NCBI GenBank assembly: GCA_934045905.1
Contig: OW203762.1
Span: forward strand, 39,347,702-39,411,701
Origin: Leuctra nigra
Taxonomy: Eukaryota > Arthropoda > Insecta > Plecoptera > Leuctridae
DNA: 64,000 nt
Direction: 5' to 3'
A program made the position numbers and the translations under genes. How positions within the stretch are numbered: position 1 is the first letter of the stretch; each line of letters begins with the position of its first letter. Under the pieces are notes generated by a model that had not been told where the DNA came from, did not search any database, and worked only from the letters and a program-made list of their open reading frames with translations. Positions 55,367-64,000 of this stretch are shown here, one piece after another.

Positions 55367-56545
55367 CCCAGAAAAAAACACTCCGTGTAAAAAAGGCAGC
55401 CAAGTCACTTTACTTTAAAAAAATTCAACACCGAAAAGGAGTGATATCAAAAAAGGAGCCAAGTCAATGACATTTCCAAATATTTAATCGTATCTTTGAA
55501 ATAAAAGAATAAACACCGAGAAATATTTTACAAAAGGACTTGGCGCATCGTTTTTTTAAAGACATTTTTCTATTCATAAGCATATGCCATTTATATACAA
55601 TCGTAGGGAAACATCTTAGGGAAACATCTTTCAATTACATATTATACATACCTACTGTAAAATATTTTCTATTTGAATATATACGCGATTAAACTTGTTG
55701 CCTATGTTTTCTATAAATACACAATAGTTATCTTCGTAATATTGTTTCGTGGTCAACATAATTAAGTCTCATGCGTTATACCTTCGCATCATGAAATACA
55801 TTTCAATTAATCCACTTTTTATAACAATACATTTCACAAAGTACACAGTGACGTCACATTGAATTTATATTAAAAAAAATTATCTTAAGGTGATACTAGC
55901 GCTCGGCCGTTTTAGAAAATTGAGAGAGAAAAATTGTTTCATAAGTGAGTGAAACTTTTACAGGATGTGCACATGATCAGTCTGATTGTATATTAGTAGC
56001 CCTTTTTAATTTTTGCTTATTGCATCGTTAATTAGGCGCCGGTTATTCAACAAAACTGCGCAAAACGATGAAATTTGCGATACGATTAAAGACCAAACCC
56101 GTAAACCAATTGATCTCAAATTTTAATCATGATTAGATGAAAGACAAACTTAGGGTTATCCCTTGGCACATTTTTGAAATTTAATTTTATACGGCGCCTA
56201 GGGAGACGAGAAAATAGCTAATTATTCACCAAAAATCAACTTATTATTACTAATTAACGAAACAAAAAATTAAAATTGTACCAAGGGATAACCCTAAGTT
56301 TGTCTTTTATCTAATCACGATTAAAATTTCAAATAATTTGGTCCACCCATTTAGTCTCCAATCGTATCGCAAAAAGTGTCTACAAAAAGCAGCAAAATCG
56401 CTCGCGCTTGCAGCACCTTAATACACTTGACACTTCAAAAATATATAATAGTGTTCCATAGATAGTTAGTAATTATTTGACAATGTTTCATGATTTCCTT
56501 CAGTCAAGATCAAATTATGAAAAGATACCCTTCTAATATCACCAT
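55367..56545. mobile_element. long-TIR element X, truncated copy C
   Basis: The left arm cccagaaaaaaacactccgt...gacttggcgcatcgttttt matches element B at 60621. Its interior is interrupted by a TTAA-flanked MITE, and the right end is replaced by a Y left edge at 56549. Confidence 0.75.
55885..56421. mobile_element. TTAA-flanked fold-back MITE (piggyBac-like)
   Basis: Element 55889-56417, ends ggtgatactagcgctcgg and cgcgcttgcagcacc, flanked by TTAA on both sides (55885-55888, 56418-56421). The interior is largely palindromic (gggttatcccttggcac mirrors gtaccaagggataaccc). The related locus at ~61100-61150 lacks it and has a single TTAA. Confidence 0.85.
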
Positions 56546-57660
56546 CTAGTGGAGCGGTCGCTCCACCCAGCCAAGTCGTACTGTACACTCACACTCACTC
56601 AACATACCGTAAATGCCTAATAAACTGAGGAGCAGACCAAACACTTTTACTGTAAGCAATAACCTGGCATTTTCGGCCTACTGGATCTTAAAATTGGAAA
56701 ATATCACATTGTTGCAAAATATCTTAATTTCGAGCTATGGCCCACCCCACTACATATACTTAATTTGGGAACAATAGGTTATGCCATTTGCGAACTAGAA
56801 GGCCTTGAAAACAGTGAAATTACACCACTTTTAAAGGTATCTGATTATAATTATAATGATTCTGATATCAGGCAACCCCGCTGTCACCGCCACAGCTTAA
56901 ACGGCTGAACCGATCGATCTGAAATTTTTACCACATGTGCACTTTTGGCGTCTGATGATACTTTGCCCGTACGAATTTTTTGTGCCGCCATTTTGAAACC
57001 GGATGTGACGTCATATCTAGAAAGCGGCTGGACCGATTAGAACGAAATTAGCGCCATTCGATTTAGATGGTCATCTATATGAAGTATGTTACTAAAAAAT
57101 ATTATTTTCTTATTTTCTAAACCGGAAGTGACGTCATAAATTTGCAATATTAGCTTATTTCATCAAATTATACTTTAAATAATTAACTTACATTGTAACA
57201 TAGCAAAAACAAAATTATAATTTCAATACCCAGTGCTCTCGGCCGCCATTCCTGAAACCGGAAGTGACGTCATATATCGAAAACGCCTGTACCGATTGCC
57301 ACTGAACTTGCTCCTGTCTATTCATTCTGCAATCTATTTGAAAAATCAGTTGGGATAAATGAATATACAAATTAACGGTACCGGAAATGACGGCAGGAAA
57401 GACCAAATGAAACCGGAAGTGACGTCATATATTGAAAACGGCATAACCGATTTGACGAAAATGAGCGCTAATGTATTCAGAAGGTCATTCATGACGTATC
57501 ACCTAGATAAAACTAGATTGTTTTCTTATTACCTATACCGGAAATGACGTCATAACTCATAAATATGATTAATGTCGTCATTAATATGCTAAATGACACT
57601 AAATTCACCACTTTATACTTTTAAATAGATATTAAGTAAACATTCCTTGTAAATAATAAT

Positions 57661-58786
57661 CCCAGAAAAAACACTCCGTGTAAAAATACCAGCCAAGTCT
57701 CTTTAACTATAAAAAAAAAATAGAAGAAATCTAAAAATTCAGCACTGAAAAGGAGTGATATCAAAAAAGGAGCCAAGTCAACGAATTTTCAAAATTTTAA
57801 TCGTACCATTGAAATAAAAATATCAACCCCCGAGAAATACTTAAAAAAAGGACTTGGCGCATCGTTTTTTTAGAGACACTTTTCTATCCTAAAAGTATAG
57901 GAAGAACTCTACAAGTATATTTTCCTGAGTATATCACATTCATTATCGACGAATCATACTACGTTTTAATATAACTAGTACTCTTACCTACTGGCAGTTT
58001 TGGTATTTTGTCAATATTCAGAGGAAATAAACGGATAAACGAATAACGAATAAACGGAAGCGGCCTAGTCTATTCGTTATTGCCACTATTTCTAGGGTCA
58101 TATTAATCAATCATACTTCTCAATATCGTGACTGAGGGAAATAGCGAAAGCGCTCATTACAAGAAGGCCGTCAATGAGATTTGTATAAGTGACTAGTGCA
58201 CTGAGCCATGCTGCTCAAATAATTACTGACTAGATTTTTATCTAAAGTAATACGTTATGTAATTTATGAATTTTTTTGGTATAAAATGTTAATTAATAGC
58301 AATTAATTACACGGCGAGAAGGTTCAAAGTATAATGCTGTAGTAGGTATGTTGATGTACCCACAAAACTATAGGTACCTACCAATCACAAACACAACTGT
58401 TCTGTATTTATTGCTTGTAAGACAATGCTATGTTTCTTTGCGTACTTATATTAAATTTAAAATATTTTACAGAATGTTCAATATTTAATTTGAAAGTTTT
58501 GTCCCAATTTTTCTAGGCATTTCTGAACTACGTAGTATGTGAGTGGCATAAGCTTAAGAATAGAAAAATGTCTTTAAAAAAACGATGCGCCAAGTCCTTT
58601 TTTTAAGTATTTCTCGGGGGTTGATATTTTTATTTCAATGGTACGATTAAAATTTTGAAAATTCATTGACTTGGCTCCTTTTTTGATATCACTCCTTTTC
58701 AGTGCTGAATTTTTAGATTTCTTCTATTTTTTTTTTATAGTTAAAGAGACTTGGCTGGTATTTTTACACGGAGTGTTTTTTCTGGG
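57661..58786. mobile_element. long-TIR element X, copy A
   Basis: 1126 bp with inverted arms of ~230 bp (57661-~57893, ~58557-58786), edges cccagaaaaaacactccgtg / cacggagtgttttttctggg. The unique interior (~660 bp) has no frame. Flanks ataat / atatc suggest an AT-rich target but no clear TSD. Confidence 0.88.
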
Positions 58787-60011
58787 ATATCACTTCTTTT
58801 GTTAGTTTATTCATACAGCTTGTAGCACATGTCCGAGCAGGGACTAATTTCTTTAAAAAAATACGCCTCAACCGATTTGGTTACTATGAAAAGTTGCGTT
58901 TGGTATAAGATGAAAATGATTATCCAAGAAGAATAGCTTAAGTTTCGTTATAATCGATCCAGCCGTTTTCGATACATGACGTCACTTCCGGTTTTGAAAT
59001 AGCGGCCGAATTCCGGTATAGGTAATAAGAAAACAATCTAGTTTTATCTAGTTGATACCTTCATGAACGACCATCTGAATTCCTAATCCCTATATTTCCG
59101 TAAAATCGGTCATGCCGTTTGTAATATATGACGTCACTTCCGGTTTCATTTAGTGGTTCCTGCCGCCATTTCCGGTACCATTAATTTATTTATTCATTTT
59201 TCACAATTGATTTTTCAAATAAATAGCAGAATGAATACGCAGGAGCTAGTTCAGTTGCAATCGTTACAGGCGTTTTAGATATATGACGTCACTTCCGGTT
59301 TCAGGAATGGCGGCCGAGAACACTGCTACCTTGAATATATAAATTATATTGTCTATGTTACAATGTTATTTAATTATGTATATATTTTAAGTATAATTTG
59401 TTGAAATAAGTTAAATATTGCGTATTTATGACGTCACTTCCGGTTTAGAAAATAAGAAAATAATATTTTTTTTTATTGATACTTCATATAGATGACCATC
59501 TAAATCGAATGGCGCTAATTTCGTTCTAATCGGTCCAGACGTTTTTGAGTTATGACGTCACTTCCGGTTTAAAAATGGCGGCACAAAAAATCACAAGAGG
59601 CAAGGTATCATCAGACGCCAAAAGTGCATATGTGGTAAAAGTTTCAGGTCGATCGGTTTAGCCGTTTAGGCTGTGGCGCTGTCAACAGGATTTCCTGATA
59701 TCATCAGAATCATCATCTTCAGAATCAGAAAGTGGTGTAATTTCACTGTTTTCTCGGTCCTCTAGCGCGCAAATGGCATAACCTATTGTTCCCAAATTTG
59801 GTATATGTTGTGGGGTGGGCCATAGCTCGAAATTAAGACATTTCACAACAATGTGAGATTTTCCAATTTTAAGATCCAGTAGGCCGAAAATGCCATGTTG
59901 TTGCTTACAGTAAAAGTGTTTGGTCTGCTCCTCAGTTTATTAGGCATTTACGGTATGTTGAGTGACTGTGAGTGTATAGTACGACTTGGCTGGGTGGAGC
60001 GACCGCTCCAC

Positions 60012-60480
60012 TAGATAAATTCAAGGTTGCAGTGTTCTTGGCCGCCATTTTCTAAAACCGAAAGTGACGTCATATATCGAAAACGGCTGTACCGATTGCA
60101 ACCAAATTTTGGAATTGTGTAGGACTAATAATTATGAATTCAAGACGACATTATATTTTTGGTCGCCATTGTTAAAACCGGAAGTGATGTCATATATCGA
60201 AAACGGATGTACCGATTGCAACCAAATTTTGGAATTATGTTGGACTTATAATTATGAATTCAAGACGACATTATTTTTGGCCGATATTTCAAAACCGGAA
60301 GTGACGTTATATATCGAAAACGGCTGCACAGATTGCAGCCTAATTATGCAAATATGGTTCACTTATAATTATGATATCAAGGCGGCAGTATTATCGGGCG
60401 CCATTTTTTAAGCCGGAAGTGACGTCTGATATCAAAAACGGCTGGACCGATTGTAACGAAACTTAGGCTATTCTTCTTGG
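60012..60480 (+). repeat. second ETS/CRE-like tandem block (4 units)
   Basis: Units with accggaagtgacgtcat or close variants recur near 60055, 60176, 60293 and 60411, in the same unit layout as 54640-55215. Confidence 0.85.
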
Positions 60481-60620
60481 ATAATCATTTTAAGCTTATA
60501 CCAAACGCAACTTTTCATAGTAACCAAATCGGTTGAGGCGTATTTTTTTAAAGTAATTAGTCCTTCTTCCTCCGACATGTGTTACAAGCTTTATGAATAA
60601 ACTAACAAAAGAAGTGATAT

Positions 60621-61671
60621 CCCAGAAAAAACACTCCGTGTAAAAAAGGCAGCCAAGTCTCTTTACTTTAAAAAAATTCAACACCGAAAAGGAGTGATAT
60701 CAAAAAAGGAGCCAAGTCAATGACATTTCCAAATATTTAATCGTATCTTTGAAATAAAAGTATAAACACCGAGAAATACTTTACAAAAGGACTTGGCGCA
60801 TCGTTTTTTTAAATACATTTTTCTATTCATAAGCATGCCATTTATATACAACCGTAATTTAGAATTTTTAGAATAATAGGGACACATCTTTTAATTACAT
60901 ATTATATATACCTACTATAAAATATTTTCTATTTGAATTTGTACACGATGAAACTTGTTGACTATGTTTGTAAAAAATACACAATAGTCATCTTCGTAAT
61001 ATTGTTTCGTGGTCAATTAATTAAGTCTCATGCGTTATACCTTCTCATCATGAAACACATTTCTATTAATCCGCATTTTATAACAATACATTTCACAAAG
61101 TACGTGACGGCACATTGAATTTCTTTAAACATTTTAACTTGATACACTTGACACTTCAAAAATATATAATAGTGTTCCATAGATAGTTAGTAATTATTTG
61201 ACAACGTTTCATGATTTCCTCAGTAAAAATCAAATTATGAAAATATACCCTTCTAATATCAACATATTGAGCCCACTTCCTTGTTATTTGATTATTCCAC
61301 CCTTATATTACTTATCTATTACAGCATGAAATCTTTCTTCTATCAGACTATCGCAATTGACAAAACTATAAAATAGTCATTACTAAAAGTAGCTTGTATC
61401 ATGATACATGGCTCTAATAGAAAGAGGACAATGTACCTACTTGTAAATTTCTGTCCACTTTTAGGATAGAATGATGTCTTTAAAAAAACGATGCGCCAAG
61501 TCCTTTTGTAAAGTATTTCTCGGTGTTTATACTTTTATTTCAAAGATACGATTAAATATTTGGAAATGTCATTGACTTGGCTCCTTTTTTGATATCACTC
61601 CTTTTCGGTGTTGAATTTTTTTAAAGTAAAGAGACTTGGCTGCCTTTTTTACACGGAGTGTTTTTTCTGGG
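60621..61671. mobile_element. long-TIR element X, copy B
   Basis: 1051 bp, arms of ~210 bp (60621-~60830, ~61462-61671) with the same edges. Its interior is homologous to copy C but lacks the TTAA-flanked insertion. Confidence 0.88.
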
Positions 61672-62307
61672 ATATGTAATTATTGTAATAAGAGGTGATT
61701 TTAGTTAAATTTAGCATATTTATTACGGTATTTCCGGTTTCATTAATAATAAATTAATATTTTGTCTTAAGATATTTCATATAGATGACCGTCTGAATCG
61801 ATTGGCGTAAATTTCGTTCCGATCGGTCCAGCCGTTTTCTAGATATGACGTCACATCCGGTTTCAAAATGGTGGCACAAAAAATTCGTAAGAGCAAGGTA
61901 TCATCAGACGCCAAAAGTGCACATGTGGTGAAAATTTCAGATCGATCGGCTCAGCCGTTTAGGCTGTGGCGGTGACAGCGGGGTTGCCTGACATCATCAT
62001 CAGAATCATCGAAAGAAGGTGAAAGTGATGTAATTTCACTGTTTTCACGGCCCTCTAGCTCACAAATAGAATAACCTATTGTTCTCAAATTTGGTAAATG
62101 TTGTCAGGTGGGCCATAGCTCGAAATTAAGATATTTCGCAACAATGTGAGATTTACCAATTTTGAGATCCAGTAGGCCGAAAATGCCAGGTTGTTGCTTA
62201 CAGTAAAAGTGTTTGGTCTGCTCCTCAGTTTATTATTAGGCATTTACGGTATGTTGAGTGGGTGTGAGTGTACGGTACGACTTGGCTGGGTGGAGCGACC
62301 GCTCCAC

Positions 62308-63939
62308 TAGATGGCTCTTCATACGACAACGGGTTGATGTTTAAAAGAAAATACTGTTTCAAGTTATATACTACCAAATTGTGTTTTATAATTTTATTTA
62401 GTCAACATTAAAAAAGATTAATTATTTTCGATTAATTGAGTATTTTACAGATTGCCAGGATAAGCGAATGATTCGTTTTGCGATTTTTATACTAATTGGA
62501 ATAAAAGTTTGTTTATTTCTAAAAAATCATGTCTCCAAAATATGTAAAATGGGAGAAAATCAGAGTAAACTGAGAACAGTGAATGATTTTGAGATTTTTA
62601 AAACTAACCAAGTATGATAAATAATGTATTTTCTCATTTTTTTTTATAATAACTGGCGTGGAATTTGCCTTCGAACTATTATCAGAGTTAATTAAAATAA
62701 AAGCTCGAGTGCTGGGATAGCGCCAATTGTTCACGGCTGATTTCCATCGAATCAACCATGTGTTGTGATGGGTAAACATTAACATTTTGCTTAGTGTGTT
62801 TTCTTAGTTCGTAGAGATTGATTGTTTGCACAAGTGTGTACAGTCAGTCTGGTCCACTGCATTGTTTTGGAGCGCCTGGGGCTATCCCATGGTTGGACTA
62901 CCCTTAAAGACTGACTCAAAATATTGAGATTGTTAATATTTTGTAAAAGTCACGTCTTATCATAATGGAAGGCACATGAAAATGTCTTTCAAATTGTTCT
63001 GATATTAGTAGGTATATACTCGTTGATAGGATGTAGTAGGTAGTAGGTTATTAATAATCAAACTATATTACCCTTGTAACAATAAATATAAGAAACGTAA
63101 TTTATTGATTCGATCAAATAAAAATCACGAAACATACTTACATTCTTTAACCATATAAATGTTAACATTCATCGTCACTTGTCAATTCGACATAATTTAC
63201 TAGCGTTACCACTTTAAAATTACCGTTTAGATTCAATTAAAAAACCAGTCCGATTCAATCGTATCTTCAACATAACAATGATGTTGAATGTTCTGCATTG
63301 TCATTCAATATATCTGCTGCTCCAATACTCCGTACATGCTCCTTACTGAACTTGTTCAAGTCATTCTCTCTTGTATTGTTTTAATGCAAACCTCCTCCAA
63401 CGAATATCTCCACGAATGAGCTGAATCATAAATTAGACACCAACTTTGTAAACGTAAAAATGTATGAAACATTTTTCTTTCGTAAAAAATATGATACGAT
63501 TAAGTTTGCCAACGCCTTGAGCAAAATTGAGTGTATGTTTCTATAATATCTTCGTTTGCAGTCATCTCAGCTACTCAGCATCTGAGAAGATGTGAGAGAG
63601 AGATTCACACTTTCAAGTTCTCTTTCACGAACACTTTTGATCTTAGAAGGCCGTGACATTCACGTGTTTGAGTTTCATCTCAAATTATGCGCAACGCATG
63701 AATGCGCTCGGCGGGTTAATGAGATGGGAAAAGAAGGTGTCACCTTCTCATCTCAACTCGCCCGAAATATGCGTTGACATCAAGTCTATTAACATGATAA
63801 TATGAGACGTAATTGTCAAGTAGTCTTTCTTGACGTCTGTGTACTTTGAGCTTTTGTCGTTATTACGTTTTGACGTAGGTCTCGACTTTGGAGAACCTAC
63901 ACTTATTTGATTCATCAACCATTTTGACATTGAATTCGT
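62308..63939. other. AT-rich intergenic
   Basis: No exon or repeat recognised. Several short frames look random. Confidence 0.45.
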
Positions 63940-64000
63940 ATGTCTTCGGGTAAACGTCGGAAGAGTTCGGCTGCTAACACAGGACTCCTGATGGCGTCGT
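63940..64000 (+). CDS. possible first exon of an unrecognised gene, cut by window edge
   Basis: An ATG at 63940 opens a frame to the edge: MSSGKRRKSSAANTGLLMAS. A basic, Ser-rich N-terminus and a locally higher G+C content are suggestive, but only 20 codons are visible and no family is recognised. Confidence 0.25.
   Translation, partial: MSSGKRRKSSAANTGLLMAS

Larger units (their letters stand above)
53521..60011. mobile_element. Y element pair with ~1-kb inverted arms
   Basis: 53521-~54535 and ~59000-60011 are inverted copies of ~1 kb: for example gaccgattttacggaaatat at 54435 mirrors its complement near 59090. Each terminus is itself a small palindrome gtggagcg-gt-cgctccac. Nested copies of X and Y lie inside. 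Confidence 0.75.
51992..62307. repeat. ~10.3-kb cluster of nested long-inverted-repeat elements
   Basis: Two terminal modules alternate: X (edge cccagaaaaaacactccgtg) and Y (edge gtggagcggtcgctccaccc). X edges occur at 51992/52361, 55367, 57661/58786 and 60621/61671. Y left edges are at 53521 and 56549; right edges end at 53290, 60011 and 62307. Between them lie tandem accggaagtgacgtcat blocks and the phrase aacggctgtaccgattgcaa. No transposase, integrase or reverse transcriptase frame is visible, so the mobilising enzyme is unknown. Confidence 0.85.

Noticed and set aside
63592..63777. 61-codon plus-strand ORF near the right edge
   Set aside because: No recognisable domain, splice context or composition signal.

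Overview
The window looks like nuclear DNA of an arthropod, almost certainly an insect. Genes are split by GT-AG introns, two genes encode CLIP-domain serine proteases (an arthropod architecture), intergenic DNA is AT-rich, and transposon debris is dense. I cannot fix the order or species; a hemipteran is only a guess. Most long open frames are spurious, including the large plus-strand ones at 33.8-37.1 kb, which are a 57-bp minisatellite whose unit is divisible by three.

Layout. (1) 1.9-5.4 kb, plus: five 3'-terminal coding exons of an orb2/CPEB2-4-type RNA-binding protein (two RRMs and a ZZ-type zinc domain), followed by a long AT-rich probable 3'UTR. (2) 14.5-21.3 kb, plus: seven exons of a ZDHHC16-like palmitoyltransferase whose introns are full of MITEs. 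A 5S-rRNA-derived SINE sits directly against the exon 6 splice acceptor. (3) 23.9-29.0 kb and 31.6-43.0 kb, minus: two tandem-duplicated CLIP-domain serine protease genes, each with seven coding exons in identical phases, predicted activation after Leu (L|IVGG) and trypsin-like S1 pockets. The second carries a ~3.07-kb minisatellite, apparently grown from its own intron/exon acceptor, and a small repeat grown from one of its donors. (4) 47.0-50.5 kb, minus: a secreted inhibitor gene with a signal-peptide exon and at least three Kunitz exons, interrupted by a 200-N assembly gap. (5) 52.0-62.3 kb: no gene recognised; a ~10-kb cluster of long-inverted-repeat elements with tandem blocks rich in the ETS/CRE-like word CCGGAAGTGACGTCA. 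(6) 62.3-64.0 kb: AT-rich, with a possible first exon of an unrecognised plus-strand gene at the edge.

Functional reading. The CLIP proteases and the Kunitz gene lie side by side on one strand and form a plausible extracellular protease/inhibitor neighbourhood (haemolymph cascades of the snake/persephone/CLIPC kind); this is inference. Orb2 and ZDHHC16 appear unrelated to it. Six insertions with clear target-site duplications (five hAT-type with 8 bp, one SINE with 10 bp), TA-flanked and TTAA-flanked MITEs, and several fold-back families were delimited by hand.
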